From positions 1 to 64,000 of the forward strand of contig MU001685.1 of NCBI GenBank assembly GCA_010093515.1: 64,000 bases of DNA. The letters are read 5' to 3'. Numbering within the stretch: position 1 is the stretch's first letter; every line of letters starts with the position of its first letter. Under the pieces are notes generated by a model. That model ran no database searches, was not told the DNA's origin, and was given only the letters and a program-made list of their open reading frames with translations. The translations under genes were made by a program, and so were the position numbers. Below are positions 55,006 to 64,000 of the stretch, piece by piece. The stretch comes from Lineolata rhizophorae. Lineage: Eukaryota > Ascomycota > Dothideomycetes > Lineolatales > Lineolataceae.

Positions 55006-56560
55006 CGAGCGATTTAACCTCATAACTGTCTTCTGGCAACTACGAGGTGAGAACGAGAAAAGATCAGGCATGGCGTTTCTCTTTTTTTTGGTACCCCACA
55101 TACTCTAGCATTGAGGAGTTCTTCCTACGGTGGCGCTTCACTTGTTGCATTACCCCGTGTCGGCTATCCCTTTTCGATGCGTCTCATCATTTGATGGTCT
55201 AGAGCAGACTTTGCACGACTTCACGTTTTTTGTCTGTCCTGAGTCGGACACTTTTGCCTGTCCAATTCCCCTGCATCAATTTTTCCTGTCGGATTCCCCT
55301 TTTTCTACTATTGATCCCAAAAGAGCATGAATACCCACGATTGCCTGTCTTGCCGACGACGGTTACTTATCTTGTTTTGTTTCAAGGTTCCTGGACTAGC
55401 AGTGTCATTCGGTAGTCCAACCAGCAAGAGCTGTTACCAGGGTTAAGAAGGAAGGGATAGTGAACCGAGACTTGCGACTCATTACTACCTATCCACATTA
55501 TCAGATTGTGGATGGTATTTTTCCTTGTACGATATGTCTATTTCTTTTCTTTCGGTACGGGGATATCATTGCCTCATCCACTTGTCACCAAGCAACCGGG
55601 ACAAGTAGAGATCAAATGTTTATTTTAGCGATGGGAGTGGTGGTGTCAAATGGTAATATGCGATGATAAGAGGATTCATGGAGCGGAACTGAAGAGCGCC
55701 GGATAGCGAATCATGTACTGTAGTGAGCTGCAAGGAATATCTGGCTGAAAGGATTCATCGAGAATAGCCATCCACGATCAATCGAGCAACAGACGTCCCT
55801 GCTTGCGACGCATTGCCTTTGTCTAGAGGTCTCGAACCTGAATCGAATCACTTCACGACGAATCGATCGTCTCCACGCACCTCAGTATCATAATCTACCT
55901 GGACGTTCAGCGGTGCAAACAGTGGAGACAGACAGCCTTTTCTTTTTTCAACAGTTTAGGCTGGCCGTCTGACGAAGACGTTCAGGGACCAGGCAGCTAG
56001 TCTCGTCCGCTGCTGTTGCCCTGCGTCTAGTGAAAGGAACCCCCACGAATAAGGTCCGCAGCCAACGGCCCGCCCCCCTCCCCCCTCCCCCGGGGCGATC
56101 TGTCGGTCAGATATCACATATGCACGCACGGCGGCACGGCGAGATCCTGCCCGTTGCGTTGACCCGCATGCGCGGCTGCGTGTGGTCGAAAACAACCACA
56201 GCAGCCGTCGGTCAAGTCGACCTTTCGCCGACCCGACTTCACAGATCGTCCGCGTATGCCGGACTCGGACAGTCGGGCTCCCATGGGAGCAAAGCGTCAA
56301 GAGCACGTCGGCACTCTCCCCTCGGCTTTCGCCGCGCCGCACCGCGCCGCGCCACGTACGGTTCTGATGTTTGAGTGTTTCGAGGCGAAGCTTCGCGCGG
56401 CGCAGCTGGCCGACTTGGTGTGTGTCGCTTTCATTGCGCCCCGCGCGCGCGCGCGTGCATGTATGCATGTCTCACAAGTTCTACCATCCTATCACGGGTC
56501 GACAAAGCTATTCAGCCCTAAGGCAGGCAGGCGGGTAAGGCGCTCGTACGAGTGAGTAGA
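55006..56560. other. Intergenic, GRR1 3' side and unassigned GC-rich DNA
   Basis: The first several hundred bases are T-rich and likely GRR1 3' untranslated region. From about 56030 the sequence becomes GC-rich again, with a CCCCCTCCCCCCTCCCCC run at 56075. No gene is supported. Confidence 0.45.
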
Positions 56561-56561
56561 A

Positions 56562-56582
56562 GGAGGGAGGGAGGGAGGGAGG
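56562..56582 (+). repeat. (GGGA)n microsatellite
   Basis: Five GGGA units. Confidence 0.8.
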
Positions 56583-56884
56583 TGGCCGCCCGGGCTAAAC
56601 TTACCTATCATACCTAGTGCCGGAGTCTTGCAGAGAATGAAGATTAAGTCGAAGTACATGCTATTAGTCATATCACATGACTATGTGACTGCTAAGCCAT
56701 AATACTTGAGTGTCTCTGAGTATTGGTAGGCAGTGCCAGACTTTGCTAACTGCACTACTGCACCGCTATTTGGCCTGAAATCTAAAGCGACGTAGAAACA
56801 TCTACCGTCAATCTCGAGTGGGATCTAGTACGCTTAACGTAGAAGCCTTTCTCTCGTCTCAATTTCAAAACAATGTTGGATACT

Positions 56885-57020
56885 TTTAATGTATTCCTAA
56901 TGTACTCTGAATGGAGTTAGAATGCATGAAGCGCGTCGACATTAAAAGTTTGGTTTGTGGTCTTAGCTTTCCTTCTTGGACGAGGATAGTTGCTCTAGTC
57001 TTGGCATTAGAAGGCTTACG
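56885..57020 (+). repeat. Diverged repeat copy A
   Basis: Begins with an AATGTATTC/AATGTACTC-type segment, passes through GTCGACATTAAAAGTTTGG and CTTTCCTTCTTGGACGAGG, and ends near GTCTTGGCATTAGAAGGCTTA. It aligns by eye with copies B and C in the same orientation. The family is unknown. Confidence 0.55.
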
Positions 57021-57052
57021 TGATTGAGTTCGAACCAAAGCTGAGCTCTCTC

Positions 57053-57195
57053 TTAATGCATTCCTAGTGTATTCCGAATGTATTTAAAATTCATGAAGGT
57101 CTGCGACGTTCGAAGTTTCGTTTACGCTTCCTTGACTTTCCTTTGTCGGCGGGAGTTGTCCCTCGTCCTGATCTTGGCAGCAGAGGGCTTCCTGG
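57053..57195 (+). repeat. Diverged repeat copy B
   Basis: Same order of segments as copy A: AATGCATTCCTAGTGTATTC, GCGACGTTCGAAGTTTCG, CTTTCCTTTGTCGGCGGGAG, and CTTGGCAGCAGAGGGCTT. It starts about 170 bp after copy A. Confidence 0.55.
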
Positions 57196-57529
57196 AAGTG
57201 TTCTAGTGGTCGACGAGAATCTTCCTGTACTTCGGCACGACGAATAGTACCCATTTTCCTTTTCGTTATGCGAAGTTCGTGCAGACTTATTAACTCTACT
57301 ATGGCCGATCGAGGTCTGTGTGCGTAGAAAGGGAGGCCTCCGGCGACGTAGAGACTCACTGAAAGATCTTGTGTCCCTACGCTACGTGCTCCCCCTCGTA
57401 CGCTATGCTATGTGCTACATAGTACTCTTTGCTATGCTAGATACTAAGTCCTCGTCCTATGTGCCAAGCAAGTGAGTGAAACGAGCGTATCTCGTACCAT
57501 TTGAGATCAAAGCAAGTCCGGGCGCTTCT

Positions 57530-57690
57530 AATGAATGTATTCTGAATGTGTTCAGAACTCAATGAATCTTCGCCGAATGCATTCAAAATTCAATGGATCT
57601 TGCCGACGTTCAAAATTTCGCTTGCGCTCCTTGGCTTACCTTTTCCAGCGGGACAACTAGTCCTTTGTCTTGGCATGATGGTCTTAGTGC
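57530..57690 (+). repeat. Diverged repeat copy C
   Basis: Same order of segments: AATGAATGTATTCTGAATGT, CCGACGTTCAAAATTTCG, CTTACCTTTTCCAGCGGGAC and GTCTTGGCATGATGGTCTTA. The AATGCATTC-type segment is doubled here. The stretch between copies B and C contains many CTACG/GCTATG short repeats (57374-57450). Confidence 0.55.
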
Positions 57691-60600
57691 GATCCCACAA
57701 CGATATCGGCACCTTTCGGATCTACCTCGGTAAGCTCAAGTGATTTATCAGATGGAAACCTTTCCTCAGGCAAGGGCCCCCCTCCGGCTCCAGCGCCGTG
57801 GGCAGGTCCTAAGACTGATCGACCATCTTGGCAATTCCTGCGGAGCGCTTCAGATACGCACCGCGACGCATTCCAGGACCGTGGTGGTCGATTTTGCATA
57901 TCCATACGTTTCCGAGGCTTTTTGTGGGTTGGCGCATGGGAGTGCATGGTAGCGAGCGCCACGGCGTGATTCTTTTTCTGCCTGGGCAGTGCGGGTTTGC
58001 TTTCGGCGATTTTATCGACGCCCGGTTAGTGAGAGCTGCAGTGTACGACGTTCGTACTTTGTACACGGGGCGAGTGGTGAACGCGCATCGCAGCTCAAGA
58101 GCAGTAAGAGAGCTGGATGGTCTTGTAACGCGCGAAAAGATTGCGGAATCTTACTGTGAGTCAGGAGGTGTGGGGTCAAAGGCTAAGATCGGAGTAGGTT
58201 CAGTCGTCGTTGGAACTCTCGCCATTCAATCTTCCCTCAGGCCACCGGAATACGGCCTCTAGATAGGTCCGACGAGAGTTTGAACCCCGAGCTCGTTCCA
58301 TGGGTGAAAAGTCCTGGGTCCTGGCACAGGGCGGCGGCCCTTGGAGGAACTACGTAACTTTGTTCAACCACGGTTCCAGCGTTGACTACTCTTCAACGTA
58401 GAAACGTATGCGCTAGTTGCCACAGAGAGGTATACGTGCGCTCCACTTGAATTCTGGTGAATCCGACACTTAGCATGAGCTACGTTACGCGGCGTAGCTG
58501 CTTGCGCCGGGAGTCTATTGTTTCTTAAGTGGTTGAACGTCGCTTGAAGGATTAAGCTATGAACCCGTCACGTATGTCCAGACTAAATCTAAGAGACAAC
58601 CTCCTACTCTAAGAGGAGCATTGACTTGCAGTTGCTACATTCATGCAAGAGGCGACAGGCGTTGTGTAAGTGACATCTAACTCGCTTCATCAGTAAGTGA
58701 TTAGCATTGAGACTTAGAGACCGAGCATAGGAGCAATCGACTTCTCGTACGTATGGGGTCACATCAAACGGTATTGTAGCTATGAGACTCTACATGGTGG
58801 TACGAACATAGACATTGCAAAGAGGTCCGAGACAACGCAGAAGTTCCGCCATTGGAACAATCCTCACCGTATTGATGCCTCACTTCCAAGTCCTATCGAC
58901 AACAAATTTCCTCCCAGATTTTACCATTATCTTTAATATCAAATGCGCAGCACACGTACCTCAAGCCTAGAGGCCCCTGACGCACGTTTGTTCGTTCCTA
59001 TCCTCTCAAAATTAAAACACCTTAATCTCAGACAACCCTAAAGGCCGAATGGAATCGCGCCTCCTTCCCAGTCCTGTTTCCCGCCAACCTATCCGCAACC
59101 ACCACGCGCTATCAAACAATTATCTAGCTCCACACGGCTGATACAGACCCAAGATTCTTTCCCTCGTCGACGCCAGACTCTTAACGTACAGGCGATGGGC
59201 GCAACCGCAAGTTGGCGTAAGGCGAACGCGTCAGCGTTGCCCTGCACAGCCCTCCTCTCCGCCTGTCCGCCCACTTGGCAGGAGAAGCGGAAAGCACCCA
59301 AGACAACACCCAAGACCGTCCGCGCGGGGCTGGGTACTTGGCCAGGAGTCGAGCGCGCCGAGTCTGCCCGGACAATGGCCCCAAGAAACTCGGTGGTTGG
59401 GTTCCTTCTTGGCTATGAGGTCCAGCGTTGCTAAACTGTAAGTTTTGCCACACGTGGGGTCCTCGATGGAGGAAGGGGAAGTCTCCGACATAATCAATTA
59501 TTTGGCTCCTGCTCGATATGATAGACGAATGTACGAAGAGTGTCATCCTAGAGACTATAAATGGCTTGGCATGGGCCAGACGGCGAACTTCTGGGTTTTT
59601 CTTGGACGTTTTGGCTGGGCCGTCGTGGTCTACTCCTTCCAGAATATTTTATCACGCTAGCGTTTGCAATGGCTTTCAGTTGGTGATGGGAGATTATCAG
59701 GTGCCCACTGATTTGTATGTCATTTCATTTGCCAGACAAGTCTTGCGTGACTACCAATGAAATTACCTGGGTTTGTGCCAGTTCTGTCTTCCGCTACAAA
59801 GTAGCCTCGTCGGGCCGCCTAGCGCCTTGCGGTTACAAAAAGTTTCTACTTCAAGAGGCTAAATCTATTAAGACCATTCAGGGGGCCAGCACAAAGTAAG
59901 AAAGACGGTGAAATCATTACTTTCAGCTCCTGTGTAGCATACAAAAGTTGTCACAAAAAAGATCCACTCACGAAGCGTGCAGTCTAACGTTATTGTTGCT
60001 TAACGCAGCACATCACGTCACAATTGTCAGCCTTGCAGGGCTCGCAGCCACTGAAGCACTCGTTGAGGCGGCTCGAAATCCGGGCTTCTGCGTACTGTCT
60101 TTGTAGAGTCTACGGCCGTCGCGAGGCGTGGCGGGACCATTTAGTGACTAGAAGGGAGTAGAGGTTTGCCTGGTTTTTCGAGGCGCTGATGAGAGCGGGC
60201 CGGCTTGTTCGTTTAGCGGCCAGAGGTGTTCGGCTGACGGAGGTGGGTAGGAGGCCAGGTGAGAATCGGGAGCGCCATCTCCCTTCTTCAGATGCCAATC
60301 CCGGTGGACGCAATGAGACGTCCCTAATTTTTTTTTTTCATTTCCGGGAACGACGCTCGATGGGGCTGCATGTGGGCGCAAAACGAACAGCCACTGACAA
60401 ACCGCCACTACCGGCACCCCTCGCGGCGAAAGCTGAAGGCGGGCGCGACTGGCGGCTGCTCAGTCTCGGCTAGGAGGCTGATTGGACGGGCTGACAGGCA
60501 AGTGTCTTGCGGGTCATACGACGGCTACTACGAACAGGGAGGGCTAAGCAGGACGAAGGACATACCGGTACGCAGGTGAACGGCGAATTCCTTCGCCGGG

Positions 60601-60900
60601 CGACGAAGGGGACGGTCTAGCTAACGAACAGCCCGCAGGGCAGGTTACCTGGGTTGTTAGGCTTTAGGAGATTGAGGCATGGGCTGTTTCCGAGTACTCC
60701 GCCGCAGCAACTCTGCGACCGGAAGCTTTGTTTCGTTGAAGGCGCCCCGCGGAGCATGACCTTATTGGCGGCTGCAACAGTTCCACCCCCAGTTGCAGCC
60801 CGCGAGCAGAAAAGGGCGAGTGCGCATGGAGGGGAAGCCCCAAATTAGGTACCCACGCTTTTTTTAAGAAAAAAATTTTTGGCGCCTCTTTTCGCCTAAT
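57691..60900. other. Gene-poor DNA of mixed composition
   Basis: No conserved gene is supported. A 144-codon frame at 57828-58262 (+) has an ATG but shows no recognisable motif and no splice partner, so it is left uncalled. The minus-strand Cys-rich frame at 59990-60109 is listed separately. The sequence between 58300 and 59100 is of intermediate AT content with no clear structure. Confidence 0.4.
59990..60109 (-). other. Short Cys-rich open frame, possible terminal exon
   Basis: Thirty-nine codons ending in TAA, bounded upstream by a TAG that could be an intron acceptor. The peptide has six Cys in eighteen residues, spaced C-x3-C-x2-C-x4-C-x3-C-C (NECFSGCEPCKADNCDVMCC). It has no ATG of its own and no upstream exon with a signal peptide could be joined with confidence. 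It may be chance or the remnant of a small Cys-rich protein gene. Confidence 0.2.
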
Positions 60901-62701
60901 CCATCTCTCGCTTTCCCCCGCCCTAGCTCCAAGGATAAAAAACCGCGCATGAAGTTCCCGGTCTCTCCCCTCGCCGACTCTATCTACTGTCTGTCGTCGC
61001 GTCCCGGCCCCCTTCGCCCAGCCGAGAGAGACCCCGCTCTTTTCGCGGGCGGGCACAGCCACGCTGCCAAGGCGGTGGAACGGGAGGAGGAGGACGGGCC
61101 AAGGGCCCGGCCGCCGGCTCGCTCTCGGGAAGGGTGTGATCTTGGCAATTTCCGCGGTCTTGGGGGCTTGGGGTCGGGCTGGTGCCAAGGGGCGCTCTCC
61201 TCTCCGGACACAAGAAGGAGGGTTGGCAGATCCCCCGGGCGGGTTGCGCGGAATTGCTGGGCGCCGACCGCCCCTCTCGGCCCACACGCGCAGACGCCTT
61301 CCTCCATTTCTCCCATCCCGGCCGGGCTGCTGCACCTCATCTCATGCGATGTCGAGGGCGTCCCAACTAGATCCCGATCGGGGGGCCTGGGCGTAGATGG
61401 ACCGGGACTCGACGGGAGACTTGACGCCCAGAAACACCCCCCCTCCCCGGGGCCAGGAGCCAAGCTGGCCAAGACGGCCGAGCCTGGGCGCCGTTGCTGG
61501 GCCGCTCGGACAGGCTCCGTCATGCCGCCCATATGACGAGGTTTCAGATGACCTTCCGAGCCCAGGCCGCCCTGCAGCGCGCCGAGCAGCGAGAAATACG
61601 GAGGTGCTAAGTATATTGTAGGTACTCGGTCGAGTGCGGGTTTTCCGCGTAATACCAGAGTTCTGCAGCTAAAATAGAGAGGCGGCGAGGGCCTGGCAAA
61701 AAGCAAGAAGTTGGCATCGGCTGGGTAATAGCGCTTGTGTAGCGCGAGTGCCCTGTACCCCGCGATCGATGGGTGAGAGGGGGGGTGGAGGGGTTAGTTG
61801 AGTGCCGCGGCTCCGACGAACTCTGGATGCTGGCAGAGTTGGCCGTGCCAGTTTCAACCAGGTCTGGAAGAACTGCGGTTCTGCTGGCGGGGAAAGCAGC
61901 GCGCAAAAGAAGGCTCGAGGTCGGCTGGGCGGGCAGCGTGTGGCTTGCCGGGGGAACGACCTCTTTGGGTCCACCGTTTGCCCTGGCCGCCGGGACGGGA
62001 AGAGCACGTTGTTGGGTGATTGGGGGCTATGGTAGAGCCGTGGCGTCGGTTGGAAGATCTGGGGCGTTTTGGCAGGAGCGGTGGTGTGTTCGGGAGGTCG
62101 AGAGAGGCGGTTCTCGGCGCTGGTTCGTCAAGATGCGGAAGGCGCCAGACGGTCGAGTCGTAAGGATTACCGCGCCGCGCCCGTACGGATCGTTACGTAA
62201 GACGCGGCGCTCCAATAGTGGCGCGCCGTGCGGCCGAAAATTCCGACTAGCGCGGCGCAGGGCGGTGGTGGTTGCGGAAGGCGATGGGGCGCTTGGCAGG
62301 CGGCTTGGCGTGCAGTGGGAGCTCGGCGACCGTGGGCGTCGCGGCGTAGGGGCAGGCGAGGGCGGTGGGCGGCCGGGCGCGCCGCGATTGGGCGAGGCGC
62401 TCGGCGGCCAGGACGGGGGCCGGGGGCTTGGGCGCGCGTCTCGGCATCCGGCGGGCTGCCCAGCCGTGCCCACCCATTTTAGCCCAGCTTTTCCGCCGCC
62501 CGCCGCGCCGCCCGCAGCTCTTAACAGGCCGGCCTTCCTCCCTCCTGCGCTTCCTGGCCTTTCTCCGCGCGCGAGCCAAGACTCTTGCCCTCCCTCTGCC
62601 CTGCTTCCGCTTCCTCCCTCATCACCAACACCACCCACCGCTTCCCTTCCTTCTTCTTCTCCACGCTTGCCCTCCGGAACTTGCACGCAGAGGAGAAAAG
62701 C
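60901..62701 (+). promoter_or_regulatory. Upstream region and leader of pacC, rich in GCCARG
   Basis: Very GC-rich DNA without a supported gene; a 382-codon frame at 61773-62921 is a compositional shadow that overlaps the true pacC start. About a dozen copies of GCCARG, the PacC recognition hexamer, occur on either strand (for example 61066, 61098, 61141, 61184, 61452, 61459, 61468, 61692, 62292, 62304, 62407, 62553 and 62575). Several lie in close pairs. Confidence 0.5.
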
Positions 62702-64000
62702 ATGTCGTCCGCCGGCGACAACACCGCCGCGCCGTCTACTGCCTCGGCCTCGGCGCCCCCTCAACAACAGCCTCAGCCCGCCCAGGCCGCCGCTCCGGCC
62801 CAAGCGTCGGCGTCCGCTACCGCGCCATCGCCCTCGCGGTCTGCTCCCACCGGCGACTCTCTCACCTGCCAGTGGGCCAGCTGCGGCGAGCGTTGCACCA
62901 CCGCGAGCGAGCTCTACGTAAGTTTCCGTGTCTCCATATTTCTTGTTTCCCCCTTCATGCGGTTCCCTTCCCGGTTGCGCTGCGCGCGCGCGCGCAGCGC
63001 GTCTCGGGCTCGGGCCCATGTCCACGTGGTTTCGTTAACACGCCCTCGCGCTTGTAGGATCACGTGTGCGAGCGCCATGTCGGTCGCAAGTCCACCAACA
63101 ACCTGAATTTGACGTGCCAGTGGGGCAACTGCCGCACCACGACCGTCAAGCGCGACCACATCACGTCCCACATCCGCGTCCACGTCCCGCTGAAGCCGCA
63201 CAAATGCGACTTCTGCAACAAGGCCTTCAAGCGCCCCCAGGACCTCAAGAAGCACGTCAAGACCCACGCCGATGACTCGGTCCTCCTCCGTTCTCCGGAA
63301 CCCAACCGCGCCCAGCATGGCGGCGGTGCTGCTGGCTACCAGACCGGCGCCGGAAAACGTAAGTACTCCATTCCCTTCAACTTCAAATCTGGACAGATCT
63401 ACTTCAGTTCGAATCAAGGCTCCAGCGCATCTGGATTTCGGTTATGCTGTATAGGCCCGACTCATCTGTGGCCCTCACGCTTCTGTTTCTCATTCCAAGT
63501 CTATCCTAACTTGAAGGCGCTTCAGTCGCTGACTTGCAGGCTCTTGCCGCTACAGCGAGCGGATATTATCCCGACGGTGGCCTAGGCGCGAATCCGGGCT
63601 ACCATCAAAATGGAGGCAACCCGTCCGCTTTTTACCCCAATGCTCCTCAGGGATCCTCCTATGGTCCCGTCTATTACGCCGTCAACCAGCCGGGAAACTT
63701 GAACAATGATTCCTACGAGACTCGCAAGCGTGCTGCCATGGACGCTCTCAACGAGTTCTTTGGCGACGCCAAACGCCGCCTCATAGATCCGACGACCTAC
63801 TACGATGTTGGCCAACGTCTTATGGCTCTTCAGGGCGTTCCTCTTCTCGGTGGCTACCATGGCGGTGGCATCCCTGCGGAGTATGGCGGTGGCCCTGCTT
63901 TGATGACAGCCTCCCACCCGGGTCCGCCTCACCACCCCTATGCTTTGCCGCTTCCCAACGTGCGCACCAAGAGCGATCTCGTGAACATCGACCAGTTTCT
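62702..64000 (+). CDS. pacC: pH-response transcription factor PacC/Rim101 (5' part)
   Basis: Three exons are visible: 62702-62917, 63058-63358 and 63526 onward; introns of 140 nt and 167 nt; the gene runs past the window end. After a Ser/Ala/Gln/Pro-rich leader come three C2H2 zinc fingers: [47 protein letters not shown], and [21 protein letters not shown], in the exact PacC arrangement. Next follow [27 protein letters not shown] and [14 protein letters not shown], conserved PacC blocks that include the nuclear-localisation and signalling-box surroundings. PacC activates alkaline-expressed and represses acid-expressed genes after proteolytic activation by the Pal pathway. The second-intron acceptor at 63525 was preferred over the later CAG at 63539 because it restores the frame and encodes [15 protein letters not shown]. 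Confidence 0.94.

Noticed and set aside
57828-58262. 144-codon ATG-led frame
   Set aside because: No motif, no splice partners and no protein-like pattern; may be chance.
61773-62921. 382-codon open frame overlapping the pacC start
   Set aside because: Runs through the pacC leader in another frame and encodes low-complexity sequence; pacC is unambiguous.
63359-63539. Later CAG acceptor for pacC intron 2
   Set aside because: It puts exon 3 out of frame; the CAG ending at 63525 keeps the conserved LAATASGYY segment.
1-64000. tRNA, 5S rRNA, CRISPR arrays, bacterial-type operons
   Set aside because: No A/B-box pairs with a cloverleaf, no 5S-like sequence and no spaced direct repeats were found by reading; the genome is eukaryotic.

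Overview
The window is nuclear DNA of a filamentous ascomycete (Pezizomycotina), most likely a GC-rich Sordariomycete. The signs are short 45-170 nt introns with GTRAGT-type donors and CTRAC/CTGAC branch sites, two Zn(II)2Cys6 regulators, a HET-domain gene, PacC, a GH71 alpha-1,3-glucanase, a carotenoid/stilbene oxygenase of the CAO-1 type, and GC-rich intergenic DNA scattered with TACGTA/TACGGAGTA motifs. Exon-intron structures were built by hand from splice signals and reading-frame continuity. GC and repeat statements are by eye, not computed.

Layout. 1-0.8 kb: AT- and TpA-rich relic DNA. 1.6-4.6 kb (-): Zn2Cys6 regulator. 6.0-8.1 kb (+): DUF3074 protein. 8.2-18.6 kb: five contiguous genes that look like one aromatic (stilbene-type) catabolic cluster: CAO-1-like stilbene dioxygenase (-), Zn2Cys6 regulator with a 13-nt microexon (-), aldehyde dehydrogenase (-), SnoaL-like protein (+) and an amidohydrolase-2 family hydroxybenzoate decarboxylase (+). 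18.6-20.0 kb (-): GH71 glucanase. 20.4-22.2 kb (+): aftiphilin/Laa2-like trafficking protein. 23.1-27.2 kb (+): PAS kinase. 28.3-30.4 kb (+): cytochrome P450. 31.3-36.5 kb (-): Mediator subunit 15. 36.5-42.7 kb: long gene-poor, repeat-sprinkled stretch. 42.7-44.6 kb (+): broken HET-domain gene. 45.5-49.0 kb (-): Ark1/Prk1/Akl1-type kinase. 52.8-55.0 kb (+): GRR1 F-box/LRR protein. 55.0-62.7 kb: gene-poor, with three diverged copies of one repeat. 62.7-64.0 kb (+): 5' part of pacC, cut by the window end.

How the genes fit together. The best candidate for an undescribed system is the 8.2-18.6 kb cluster. An aryl-alkene-cleaving dioxygenase would give hydroxybenzaldehydes, the aldehyde dehydrogenase would oxidise them to hydroxybenzoates, and the decarboxylase would remove CO2 to give a phenol. 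A SnoaL-fold protein and a dedicated regulator lie inside the set. Each of the four intergenic regions serving these five genes carries a CGG-N10-CCG inverted repeat, the kind of site a Zn2Cys6 dimer binds, which suggests one regulon including the regulator itself. The remaining genes are housekeeping or signalling genes with no evident link to one another.
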